Assembly (NCBI GenBank): GCA_958439725.1
Contig: CAUBWJ010000010.1
Span: forward strand, 1 to 64,000
Direction of reading: 5' to 3'
DNA from: an uncultured Muribaculaceae bacterium
Lineage (GTDB): Bacteria > Bacteroidota > Bacteroidia > Bacteroidales > Muribaculaceae
Length of the DNA: 64,000 nucleotides
Shown: piece after piece, positions 1 through 8,302 of the stretch
How positions within the stretch are numbered: the first letter of the stretch is position 1
Layout of the letters: each line of letters opens with the position of its first letter
Notes under the pieces: generated by a model
Told to the model about the DNA's origin: nothing
What the model saw: the letters and a program-made list of their open reading frames with translations, nothing else
Databases searched by the model: none
Made by a program: the position numbers and the translations under genes

Positions 1-282
1 CTTCTGCCTTTCAAGATGTTGGACTCACTGATTTATGGTTTAGCGGACAGTAATAGATTATTTTATTAAACGCAAGCATTTTCTTACTTTTTTTAAGTTT
101 GTATATGTTAAAAATGCGTCTGAAGTCAACTTTGTATATTCACTGGCGGTTTATTCCATATTCTTCAAGAATATTCATTCCCGACGTCAAGTAAATTTGG
201 CCGGATAAAATATGAGTGTTATATTTGAAGACTTTTACCTGAAGACACTGAATTTTACATTAACCTAACAAAACGAATAGAA
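1..282. other. Leader region upstream of aspA
   Basis: AT-rich stretch before aspA. The first 51 to 69 bases are open in two plus-strand frames (stops at 49-51 and 67-69) and may be the tail of a gene that begins outside the window, but the peptides are too short to recognise. Two sites match the Bacteroidota -7 element TAnnTTTG (94-101 and 192-199). Neither has a clear TTTG at the usual -33 distance, so the aspA promoter is not fixed. No RNA gene was recognised here. Confidence 0.4.
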
Positions 283-1722
283 ATGCAGCAGAATTGCAAA
301 GAAGGCTATCGCACCGAATCTGACCTTCTCGGTGCGCGCGAAGTGCCGGAATGCGCGCTGTACGGCGTGCAGACCCTGCGCGGTCTCGAGAATTTCGAGA
401 TAAGCAAATTTCATCTCTATGACTACCCTCTGTTTATCAAGGGTCTTGCCATAACCAAAATCGCAGCCATACGCGCCAACCACCAGCTCGGTCTCGTAAC
501 TGACGAGCAGGCGCGCGCCGTAGAGGAAGCCGCCGTCGAGGTGGCTGCCGGCAAGTTCAACGACCAGTTCCCCATCGACATGATCCAGGGCGGAGCGGGC
601 ACCACCACCAATATGAACATAAATGAGGTGCTTGCCAACCGCGCTCTCGAAATCCTGGGCCACAAGCGCGGCGAGTATCAGTATTGCTCGCCCAACGATG
701 TTGTGAACCACGCCCAGTCGACCAACGACGCCTACCCCACGGCCATCCACATCGGCATGTACTATACCCACCTGAAATTCGTGGAGCATTACAAAGTGCT
801 GATAGAGGCTTTCCGCCGTAAGGCAAAAGAGTTTGAAAACATCATCAAGATCGGCCGCACTCAGCTCGAAGACGCCGTGCCCATGACTCTTGGCCAGACT
901 TTCAACGGATTCGCATCAATCCTCACCGATGAAATCAAGCATCTCGACGAGGCTGCCGAGGACTTCCTGACCGTAAACATGGGCGCTACCGCAATAGGCA
1001 CCGGCCTCACCGCCGAACCCGGCTATGCCGAGAAGGTGGTGAAGGAACTCGGAATCCTCACCGGCTGGGATGTGAAACTCAGCAAAGACCTTATTGGTGC
1101 CACCAGCGACACATCGTGCCTCGTGGGCTACGCATCGGCTCTGAAGCGTGTGGCCGTGAAGCTCAACAAGATTTGCAACGACCTCCGTCTGCTTGCCAGC
1201 GGTCCGCGCTGCGGGCTTGGCGAATTCAATCTTCCCGCCATGCAGCCCGGCTCGTCAATCATGCCCGGCAAGATCAATCCTGTGATTCCCGAGGTGATGA
1301 ACCAGATATGCTTTAAGGTGATCGGCAACGAACTCTGCGTGACAATGGCCGGAGAGGCCGCACAGATGGAGCTGAACGCCATGGAGCCTATCATGGCGCA
1401 GTGCGATTTCGAGTCGGTGGATATCATGATCAACGGCTTCGCCACCCTCCGCACCCGCTGCATCGAGGGCATCACTCCCAATGTGGAGCACTGCCGCAAG
1501 CAGGTTCACAACAGCATAAGCGTGGTAACCGCTCTCAATCCTGTGATCGGCTACAAGAATTCAACCAAGATTGCCAAGGAAGCCCTGGAGACAGGCCGCA
1601 GTGTCTACGACCTCGTGCTCGAACACGGCATCCTCACCAAGAAGGACCTCGATACCATCCTGGCACCGGAAAATATGCTGCATCCCGTGAAGCTTGACAT
1701 CAAGCCTTTGCGTACACTCTAA
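283..1722 (+). CDS. aspA: Aspartate ammonia-lyase
   Basis: Cytoplasmic enzyme that reversibly deaminates L-aspartate to fumarate and ammonia. At 479 residues it has the full family length. The fumarase/aspartase signature GSSIMPGKINPV lies near residues 323-334; this flexible loop carries the catalytic serine. The substrate-binding regions are also visible: GGAGTTTNMNINEV (about residues 104-117), STNDAYPTA (about 146-154) and GRTQLEDAVP (about 192-201). In Bacteroidales, aspartase feeds fumarate to anaerobic respiration and supplies ammonia. It stands alone on the plus strand with its own terminator, so it is probably monocistronic. The start chosen is the first ATG of the conserved frame, which opens MQQNCKEGYRTESDLLG. 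Fumarase C is the main alternative, but the QLEDAVP and GSSIMPGKINPV combination favours aspartase. Confidence 0.95.
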   Translation: MQQNCKEGYRTESDLLGAREVPECALYGVQTLRGLENFEISKFHLYDYPLFIKGLAITKIAAIRANHQLGLVTDEQARAVEEAAVEVAAGKFNDQFPIDMIQGGAGTTTNMNINEVLANRALEILGHKRGEYQYCSPNDVVNHAQSTNDAYPTAIHIGMYYTHLKFVEHYKVLIEAFRRKAKEFENIIKIGRTQLEDAVPMTLGQTFNGFASILTDEIKHLDEAAEDFLTVNMGATAIGTGLTAEPGYAEKVVKELGILTGWDVKLSKDLIGATSDTSCLVGYASALKRVAVKLNKICNDLRLLASGPRCGLGEFNLPAMQPGSSIMPGKINPVIPEVMNQICFKVIGNELCVTMAGEAAQMELNAMEPIMAQCDFESVDIMINGFATLRTRCIEGITPNVEHCRKQVHNSISVVTALNPVIGYKNSTKIAKEALETGRSVYDLVLEHGILTKKDLDTILAPENMLHPVKLDIKPLRTL

Positions 1723-1743
1723 ACTTTTTCATGTTATTGTTGC

Positions 1744-1783
1744 ACTCCCCGGAACCGCCTCGGCCGTTCCGGGGAGTTTTTTG
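1744..1783. terminator. Bidirectional hairpin terminator between aspA and the tsaE operon
   Basis: A perfect 12-bp stem (ACTCCCCGGAAC / GTTCCGGGGAGT) closes a 10-base loop and runs into TTTTTT on the plus strand. It ends aspA and could also end the converging minus-strand operon, whose last gene stops at 1786. Confidence 0.85.
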
Positions 1784-1785
1784 AT

Positions 1786-2016
1786 TTATGAGAAGGCGAG
1801 GGTGGCGGCCATGGCTATTATGGCGAGGCCGAGGAGGGCGTAGAGGGCGCGGGCCAGCGACAGGGGAAGGCGGTCGGTCAGCCATCTCACATTGGGGGAG
1901 CGGAAAAACCATGAGCTGCCGCGAAGGGCGGCGTAGAGACACAGCGCCCCGCCTGCGGCAAACAGCGCCGCAAGCAGCCGGGTGAGGTTCTGCAGGGTTG
2001 CGGAATCGGTTGTCAT
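1786..2016 (-). CDS. Small two-helix membrane protein (Imm17-like)
   Basis: A 76-residue protein that is almost entirely two hydrophobic helices (about residues 12-30 and 54-74) joined by a basic loop, so it should sit in the inner membrane as a hairpin. Its start overlaps the tsaE stop by 4 bases (ATGA), so it is translationally coupled as the last gene of the aroA-porX-tsaE operon. The size and helix-loop-helix pattern resemble the small Bacteroidota proteins labelled immunity protein 17. No toxin partner is present, so an immunity role is not supported here. The function is unknown. Confidence 0.6.
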   Translation of the reverse strand: MTTDSATLQNLTRLLAALFAAGGALCLYAALRGSSWFFRSPNVRWLTDRLPLSLARALYALLGLAIIAMAATLAFS

Positions 2017-2447
2017 TCGGGAAAGGTGAGTGTGAGCGTGCGCGTCAGGTCGGGGTTTACGGCCAGGTCCACTTTCACAGTGTCATCGGGGAGCAGCCCC
2101 TCTATGCGCTCGGGCCATTCTATCAGGCACAGGTTGCCGGAGTCGAAGTAGTCGTCTATACCCAGGTCGAGAGCTTCTTCAGGCTCGTCGAGGCGGTAGA
2201 GGTCGAAATGGTAGATGGTTCGCCCGGTGGTGTCGGAACGGTATTCGTTGACAATGGAGAAAGACGGGGAGCCGGCAAGGTCGCTGCTCACTCCGAGCAT
2301 GCGCGAGAGCGCGGAGATGAAGGTGGTTTTGCCGGCGCCCATCTCGCCGAAAAAGGCGAATATGGTGTGGTTGCCCATGGCGCCGAGAAAGCGGCGGCAG
2401 GCTTCGGGAAGCGTCTCGGTGGAGGGAATTTCGATTACGGTTTTCAT
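2013..2447 (-). CDS. tsaE: tRNA threonylcarbamoyladenosine biosynthesis ATPase TsaE
   Basis: P-loop ATPase that works with TsaD and TsaB to install N6-threonylcarbamoyladenosine at position 37 of tRNAs that read ANN codons. The Walker A motif GEMGAGKTT is at residues 34-42, and further conserved blocks are SPSFSIVNEY and the HFDLYRL segment that carries the Walker B-like aspartate. The 144-residue length is typical. It starts 7 bases after the porX stop and overlaps the next small gene by 4 bases, so it is expressed within the minus-strand operon. It is expected to be essential or nearly so. Confidence 0.95.
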   Translation of the reverse strand: MKTVIEIPSTETLPEACRRFLGAMGNHTIFAFFGEMGAGKTTFISALSRMLGVSSDLAGSPSFSIVNEYRSDTTGRTIYHFDLYRLDEPEEALDLGIDDYFDSGNLCLIEWPERIEGLLPDDTVKVDLAVNPDLTRTLTLTFPE

Positions 2448-2454
2448 ATCAGAG

Positions 2455-4011
2455 TTATTTGTTTTTTGGCGAAAGGATTATCAGAGGGAGCAGCATCTCC
2501 TGCAGGGATATGCCGCCGTGCTGCAGCGTGCCGGAATAGAGCCGCACGTAGTGGCTCCGGTTGTTGCGGTAGGTGAAGAAGTCGTGGCCGGTGGCGAAGA
2601 TATAGGCAGTGGCAACCTGCGGCGAGGGTAGTCCGAAGTCGGCGGGGCGCTTTATCTCGAAAACCTCGCGGGGATTGTAGCCGAGGGTTCGTCCGAGCTT
2701 ATAGCGGAGGGCCGTGGTGGTGGTTTTCTCTCCGGCCACCTCCACCGGACGGTCCACGCGTATGGAGCCGTGGTCGGTGGTGATGACTATGCGGAATCCG
2801 GCGTCGGAAGCGCGCCGCAGCAGCTCCGGCAGCGCCGAATGGCGGAACCATGAGAGGCTTATCGAGCGGTAGGCGGCATCGGTGTTGGCAAGCTCGCGTA
2901 TCATGCGGCTGTCGGTGCGCGCGTGCGAGAGCATGTCGATGAAGTTGAACACCACCACGTTGAGCGCGTTGCTTTCGAGCGTGTGGAAATCGCGCAGAAG
3001 GCGCTCTCCCCCCTCGGTGTCGTTGATTTTGGTATAGGAGAAGGGCACGTCCAGTTTCAGACGGCTCAGCTGCCGGGCTATTAGCGGCTCCTCGTTGAGA
3101 TTCTTGCTCTCGGGGGCGTCCTCGTCCACCCACAGGTCGGGGAAGGTGCGGGCTATTTCGGCCGGCATCAGGCCGGAGAATATGGCGTTGCGGGCATACT
3201 GCGTGGCTGTGGGGAGAATGGAGCACTGCATGCGCTCCTCTATGTCGAACGAATCGGCCAGCCGCGGGCGGATGGCGCGCCACAGATCCAGACGGAAGTT
3301 GTCGAGAAGCACAAACAGCACTTTGTGGCCCTCGCGCAGCAGCGGGGCGACGGCCGAAGGGAACACGTCGGGGCTCATCACCGGTCGGCCGGTAGCGCCG
3401 GGAGTCATCCACGAGGCATATTTTCTGCGCACGAACTTGGCGAAAGCCGAGTCGGCCTCGGTCTTCTGCATCTCCAGCAAAGGAGCCATGTCGGTGGAAT
3501 CGGTGCCGTCAAGCTCCAGTTCCCACCGGGTGAGCGTGCGGTAGGTCTCGAACCATTCTGCGGCCGTGGAGCTGCGGTTGATGCTGTCGGTAATCTGCAG
3601 GAAGCGGTTGCGGTAGGAGGCCGAGGCCGTCTCCGACTGCAGTTCGCGTGAATGTAGCAGTTTTTTCAGCGAACTGAAAATCTGGCGGGGATTCACGGGC
3701 TTTATAAGATAGTCGGCTATCTTGCTGCCCACGGCCTGGTCCATGATATCCTCCTCCTCGCTCTTGGTTATCATCACCACCGGCACATCGGGGTCGGCGT
3801 CCTTGATGCGGTCGAGGGTCTCAAGTCCGGAGAGGCCGGGCATGTTCTCGTCGAGGATTATGAGGTCGAAGGGCTTTTCGGAGGCGAGAGTCAGCGCGTC
3901 GGCACCGTTGTTGACGGTGGTGATGTCGTAGCCTTTCGACTTCAGGAAGATTATGTGGGGCTTCAGGAGGTCTATCTCGTCGTCGGCCCAGAGTATGCGG
4001 TAGGGGTTCAT
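2455..4011 (-). CDS. porX: PorX, type IX secretion response regulator with PglZ-type effector domain
   Basis: Two-domain regulator of the type IX secretion system. Residues 1-120 are a CheY-like receiver with the acidic pair D10/D11, the phospho-acceptor D54 (in LIILDENMPG) and the conserved lysine K83. Residues of about 200 to 515 form the PglZ/alkaline-phosphatase superfamily domain, with metal-binding candidates in LFVLLDNFRLDLWRA and in VITTDHGSIRV. In Porphyromonas gingivalis, PorX works with the sensor PorY and the sigma factor SigP to switch on T9SS genes; that is family knowledge. Here it follows the porW homologue by 2 bases, which supports the T9SS assignment. The length of 518 matches the family. 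Confidence 0.92.
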   Translation of the reverse strand: MNPYRILWADDEIDLLKPHIIFLKSKGYDITTVNNGADALTLASEKPFDLIILDENMPGLSGLETLDRIKDADPDVPVVMITKSEEEDIMDQAVGSKIADYLIKPVNPRQIFSSLKKLLHSRELQSETASASYRNRFLQITDSINRSSTAAEWFETYRTLTRWELELDGTDSTDMAPLLEMQKTEADSAFAKFVRRKYASWMTPGATGRPVMSPDVFPSAVAPLLREGHKVLFVLLDNFRLDLWRAIRPRLADSFDIEERMQCSILPTATQYARNAIFSGLMPAEIARTFPDLWVDEDAPESKNLNEEPLIARQLSRLKLDVPFSYTKINDTEGGERLLRDFHTLESNALNVVVFNFIDMLSHARTDSRMIRELANTDAAYRSISLSWFRHSALPELLRRASDAGFRIVITTDHGSIRVDRPVEVAGEKTTTTALRYKLGRTLGYNPREVFEIKRPADFGLPSPQVATAYIFATGHDFFTYRNNRSHYVRLYSGTLQHGGISLQEMLLPLIILSPKNK

Positions 4012-4013
4012 GG

Positions 4014-6992
4014 TCAGCGCAGGTTTGAGGAGGGACGGCGTGCGGGGCGCAGGCGCCGCACGCTTTTCTTCGGGTTCATTACAGGCGGCGGGGGCGGTAC
4101 GGGGATATCGAAGGCCTCGTCAGCCCCGGTTTCCACTTTGGCGTCTTGCGGGGTAATGGCGCGGCGTTCCTCGGCCTCGCCGGCGTATGTTTCGGGCGGC
4201 AGCACGGAGCGGTGCACCTGCTCGAGCCGCTCAGCTGCCGCATTCTCCAGATAACGGCGCAGTGTGGCGCCCTCGGCGAGCATGCGGCTGAACTCGCTCT
4301 GTGGAATAACAAGCGGCACGCAGCTTCCGTTCAGGGCCGCGGGAGCGTCGCTTTCCAGCAAAGAGCGGTATCCGTAGGCCTCGGCGGGGGAGGAGAAGCC
4401 GTAGATGGCGATGATGCCGAGATTGCCGAAACGCATTTTCTCGAGGTCGAAACCGGCGGCCGTGAACGTGGCGAAATTGAACCGCGCCACCTCAAACAGC
4501 ATGGTGTTGCCGTCGGTGGTGAGGGCGTCATACACCAGCAGCACCGTCTGCGGGCCTGCAAGGGCGGCCGAGTCGGTCGGCACCGGATTCTCGTCAGGGG
4601 CGGTGGGAGCATGAGAGTGGTCCGAGAGCATGCGGGTGTCCCATTGGATGCCGCGCACATTGCGCGTCCACGGGGCCGTGGTCTCACCGCGTTCTATCCG
4701 GGATGTGTAGGCCGCGGCAAGGGGCGACACATCGCTTTCGGGATACGACGCTGCAAGGCGCCGCATCAGCGAGGTGAAATCGTCCTGCCGGTTCTCCTTT
4801 ACGTAGCTCAGAGCCTCCAGAAACATCATTTTAGGCATGAGGCGCGACGCGGGATAATCGGTAGTCATTTCGCGGTACAGGCTGTGGAGAGTGGGGTTGT
4901 CGTCGGCCATATATGCGGCGTATGCACGGTTGTATAGGCTGTCTTCCACGGCTGCCATGCGGCGCAGGCGTTCGCTGTAGCCGGGGCGCGCCATGTCGCG
5001 TCCGAGCGCCGATTCGGGGAATTCCTCCACGATTGTACGGCGGTAGCGCGCTGCCTCGCTCTCATCGCCGCGGAGGGCGCTCAGAAGGTAGAGATTGTGG
5101 AGTGCGTCGAGCCGCACGGGTGTGGCGGGGAAGCGGTGCAGAAGCTCACGGAAGGCGCGTGTGGCCGCCGGATAGTCGCCTAACCGGTCCTTTAGCATCA
5201 GCGCCATATTGTAGAGGCCGTCTTCCACCGTGAGGCGCGCGCGGGCGGCGCTGGCTGAGTCCGCCGGAATCTGGGCCAGATAGTAATCGGGATATGTGGG
5301 GTCGGAGCGGCGGGCGACGGTCTCGCGGTCGGGGGAATCGGAGAACTCGGAGTTTTCGGAGACTTCGGAGGCCTCCGAGGCTTCGGAAAGCTCTGACCGG
5401 GTGGATAGCAGGGAAGTGGTTTTGTCGGAGCGGCGCCAGTCGTCGTCGGGACGGCGGCTGCCCCATCGCTTCTGGAATTCGGCGCTTCCGGCGCGGCGCA
5501 GGGCCGGGTTGTAGAAATACCATGCGCGGTCGGTGTTGAGCGTGAACGCCGCAGGTGCCGCGGCGGAGCCCTGAAGGGTGAGAACGGGAATGGATTGGTT
5601 TCCCGCGGTCTCGGACGCGGCCTTCTCCTGCTCCAGACGTTTCTGCCGGTCCTTGTACTCCCGGGCGAGGCGCCGGGCTGTCTCCATCCGTTCCTCCGGC
5701 GTAAGGGCGCTGAGGCGCAGCAGAGAGTCCTGCAGGGTGACCTCGGAGGCGAACACCGAGAGACGGTCGGCGGCATCGCTGCGCTCTTTCAGACGGTCGT
5801 AGCCCTTGAAATCGGGTGGAAGCAGGGGCATTGCCTCGGCAAGCAGCGGCTGGGCCTCGGTGTAGAGGCCTCGGTCGTAATAAAGATTGCCGAGGGCTGC
5901 AAGCAGCCGGCCTTTGTCGGCATCCGGGGCGTCGGAATGTTTTATGCCAGTGCGGTACGCCTCCATGGCCGCCGCGGTGTCGGCTTTGGCAAGGGAGAGG
6001 TTGCCTATGGCGTAATAAATCTGGTCGAGGTCGGGAGCGTTTACGGCGTAGCGTGCGAGAGAACGGAGCGATTTTATCTCGCTGTCGGCGCGCGCGGGCG
6101 CGCACACCTCGCTGCGGCTTATGCGGGCGTTGAAGCGCATGCGCCGGGGAATGCCGCGTGTGTGCGCCACGCGGTCAAACGCCATGTAGGAGCTGTCGTT
6201 TTGCCCCGTGGCCGCGTAGAGTTGCCCCAGAAGTAAGGTGAGGCGCGCGCGGGCTATGCCTTTTTCGGTCGGAATGGCCGCACGGAGGGGCGCAATGGCC
6301 TCGGCATAGCGTCCGGAGCGAATCATGAGCGATGCCATGTCGAGATTGTAGAGGCCGCGCAGCTGCGGTGTGACAAGGTGTTTCTCTTTCACCGAGGCAA
6401 GGGCCATCTCGGCCTCGAAAAGCCATCCGGCGGCAATGTAGCTGCGCGCCATCCACAGCCGGGCTTCGGTGACGGTCTGCGGAAGCCACGGGAAATGGCG
6501 CGCCACATAATAGAACGTGGCGGCTGCGTCGAGGAAACGGCCGTCGGCGTAGCGGCTGCGTCCGAGCAGCATCCACGCGTTGTGGAGCACGGGATTGTAT
6601 TCCTCGCGTTTCATCCACTCGCGGTAGGCGGGATCGTTCCTGTGGCCCGGTTTCGGTGCGGGACGGCGGCGGATGGAGCGCAGGCGTATGGCTTTCTCGG
6701 CTTTCTCGGCCGAGCGCGAGAAATCGCCCTGGGGCTGCGGTGCCTCCGGGTTGGCGCGCGCCTCGGCGGGATGGACGTAGAGCATGCGCGAGAAATCATC
6801 GGGATAGTCGCGCTCCATGGCATCCATAGTCACGCGGTAATGCTCGTCGCCGTTGAAAAGGATGTTGTAGCGGGTTATGAAGGCGGTATAGCCGCGTGTG
6901 GCGGCGGTGTTTTTCTTCATGGAACATCCCTGAAGCACGGTGAGGGCCGCAAGGGCGGTCAGCAGCAACAGGATTCCACGGGAACGCGACAT
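4014..6992 (-). CDS. porW: PorW/SprE-like type IX secretion lipoprotein with TPR repeats
   Basis: A lipoprotein of about 992 residues. The lipobox VLQGC puts the lipidated cysteine at residue 23, followed by SMKKNTAATRGYTAFITRYN, close to the hallmark start of the PorW/SprE family (CSxKKNT...TRYNxxFNG). Residues of about 120 to 480 and 600 to 780 look like TPR helices (repeated A/Y/L patterns). A Ser-Glu-rich stretch with 9-base periodicity sits near residues 534-555. PorW homologues help type IX secretion and, in gliding relatives, motility. The frame is open upstream to 7136, but that start would run into the permease gene; the start at 6992 gives a proper signal peptide. It is longer than P. 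gingivalis PorW. Confidence 0.85.
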   Translation of the reverse strand: MSRSRGILLLLTALAALTVLQGCSMKKNTAATRGYTAFITRYNILFNGDEHYRVTMDAMERDYPDDFSRMLYVHPAEARANPEAPQPQGDFSRSAEKAEKAIRLRSIRRRPAPKPGHRNDPAYREWMKREEYNPVLHNAWMLLGRSRYADGRFLDAAATFYYVARHFPWLPQTVTEARLWMARSYIAAGWLFEAEMALASVKEKHLVTPQLRGLYNLDMASLMIRSGRYAEAIAPLRAAIPTEKGIARARLTLLLGQLYAATGQNDSSYMAFDRVAHTRGIPRRMRFNARISRSEVCAPARADSEIKSLRSLARYAVNAPDLDQIYYAIGNLSLAKADTAAAMEAYRTGIKHSDAPDADKGRLLAALGNLYYDRGLYTEAQPLLAEAMPLLPPDFKGYDRLKERSDAADRLSVFASEVTLQDSLLRLSALTPEERMETARRLAREYKDRQKRLEQEKAASETAGNQSIPVLTLQGSAAAPAAFTLNTDRAWYFYNPALRRAGSAEFQKRWGSRRPDDDWRRSDKTTSLLSTRSELSEASEASEVSENSEFSDSPDRETVARRSDPTYPDYYLAQIPADSASAARARLTVEDGLYNMALMLKDRLGDYPAATRAFRELLHRFPATPVRLDALHNLYLLSALRGDESEAARYRRTIVEEFPESALGRDMARPGYSERLRRMAAVEDSLYNRAYAAYMADDNPTLHSLYREMTTDYPASRLMPKMMFLEALSYVKENRQDDFTSLMRRLAASYPESDVSPLAAAYTSRIERGETTAPWTRNVRGIQWDTRMLSDHSHAPTAPDENPVPTDSAALAGPQTVLLVYDALTTDGNTMLFEVARFNFATFTAAGFDLEKMRFGNLGIIAIYGFSSPAEAYGYRSLLESDAPAALNGSCVPLVIPQSEFSRMLAEGATLRRYLENAAAERLEQVHRSVLPPETYAGEAEERRAITPQDAKVETGADEAFDIPVPPPPPVMNPKKSVRRLRPARRPSSNLR

Positions 6993-7009
6993 GGCGGATA
7001 ATATGAGGT

Positions 7010-7828
7010 TCAGGAAGCCCTTGTGGCCGAGGCGACGCCTCTTGCCACTACATACACCACCACCATTATCATCACTATCAGGGCCGACGCGGGGACATCT
7101 ATCGCGGCGCTGATTATCAGCCCTCCGAGGCTGCACACCAGAGATATTATCACCGAAAGACCCATCATGGAGCTGAAACGGTGGGTGAACATCTCGGCCA
7201 CAAGCTGCGGCAGCACGAACATGGACATGAGCAGCATCACTCCCACGAGCTTTATGGTGAGCACTATGGCCACGGCCACGAATGCCGTCATGGCGTAGGT
7301 GATGAAGCGCACCGGCAGACCCATCACGCGGGCGAAGTCGCGGTCAAACGCGCATGCCACTATGCGGCTGTAGAACAGCGTCATGAACAGCAGCAGCGCG
7401 GCGGTGAATATGGCGAATGTCCAGAGGTCGGCGGTGGAAATGGTGAGCACGTTGCCGAAAAGGAAGGCGTTGAGTTCAGGCACATAGCCGGGCGTGAGAA
7501 ACACAAACAGGATGCCTATGGCCATTCCCAGCGCCCATATCACTGCAATGGCCGAGTCCTCGCGTATGCGGCATTTCGAAGCCATCCATTCCACGGCAGC
7601 CGACGAGCAGATGGCAAACACGGCTGCTGAAAGCATGGGGTTTATGCCCAGGAAATAGCCCAGTCCGAGGCCTCCGAAGCAGGCGTGGGTGATGCCTCCG
7701 CTTATGGCCACGAGGCGGCGCACAACTATGTAGGAGCCTATCACCGAGGCGGCCACGGAGATGATGGCCACACCCAGCAGGGCATGGTTGAAGAAGGCGT
7801 AATGGAATATGTCGAAAAATCCGTTCAT
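7010..7828 (-). CDS. Metal ion ABC transporter permease (ZnuB/ABC-3 family)
   Basis: Inner-membrane permease of 272 residues with about seven to eight hydrophobic helices. The conserved ABC-3 family segments are present: GSYIVVRRLVAISGGITHACFGG near the N-terminus and VGLLMSMFV-like KLVGVMLLMSMFVLPQ in the C-terminal half. Family members import zinc, manganese or iron. The ATPase and the periplasmic binding protein that it needs are not in this operon, so they must be encoded elsewhere. It sits between an unknown membrane protein (adjacent, no gap) and porW, 17 bases away. Confidence 0.88.
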   Translation of the reverse strand: MNGFFDIFHYAFFNHALLGVAIISVAASVIGSYIVVRRLVAISGGITHACFGGLGLGYFLGINPMLSAAVFAICSSAAVEWMASKCRIREDSAIAVIWALGMAIGILFVFLTPGYVPELNAFLFGNVLTISTADLWTFAIFTAALLLFMTLFYSRIVACAFDRDFARVMGLPVRFITYAMTAFVAVAIVLTIKLVGVMLLMSMFVLPQLVAEMFTHRFSSMMGLSVIISLVCSLGGLIISAAIDVPASALIVMIMVVVYVVARGVASATRAS

Positions 7829-8281
7829 TTATGCAGTATGGTCGCTGATAGGAGCGGCGGCACGCGCGCGGCGTTCCTCGGCCACTATCATCAGCAGTTC
7901 CTCGCGCACGTCGGCAGGCAGTTCGATGCCGCGCAGCTGTATGCTCCGGGCCCATCCGGCTATGTCGTGGGGCAGAAGCGTAAGGAGCACGTTGCGGAAC
8001 TCGTCGGCCTCCTCGGGGGTGTAGCCGTCGGCCGGGCGTCCGCGGAAGCGGTCAAGCTCCTCGTCGTCGTAATACACTATCTCGGGGGATACCGATGCCA
8101 GAAGCGAATCGCGCTCACACGTGATATGCATGCCGCAGCAGGCTTCCTCCTGCTCCTGAGCGGGAGGCTGCGGCTGTGCGTGGTCCGCGGCCTGTGAGCG
8201 CGCGGTGTCGCGGCGGTGGAGGATATAGAGCAACGCGCCTACGGCCACCAGAGCAAGAAGTATGTAAAGAGCTACTATCAT
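7829..8281 (-). CDS. Conserved membrane-anchored protein with Cys/His motif
   Basis: A 150-residue protein with one N-terminal membrane helix (about residues 2-20), a proline/glutamine-rich linker, then a motif EACCGMHITCERDSL (about residues 46-60) whose two adjacent cysteines, histidine and third cysteine could bind metal. A soluble domain follows that contains EIVYYDDEELDRFRGR. Proteins of this kind are conserved beside aroA in Bacteroidales, but no function is established. Its stop abuts the start of the metal permease, and it starts 21 bases after aroA, so all three are co-transcribed. A role linked to the permease is only a guess. Confidence 0.7.
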   Translation of the reverse strand: MIVALYILLALVAVGALLYILHRRDTARSQAADHAQPQPPAQEQEEACCGMHITCERDSLLASVSPEIVYYDDEELDRFRGRPADGYTPEEADEFRNVLLTLLPHDIAGWARSIQLRGIELPADVREELLMIVAEERRARAAAPISDHTA

Positions 8282-8302
8282 AACGCTTGGCGTGGAGCGG
8301 GG

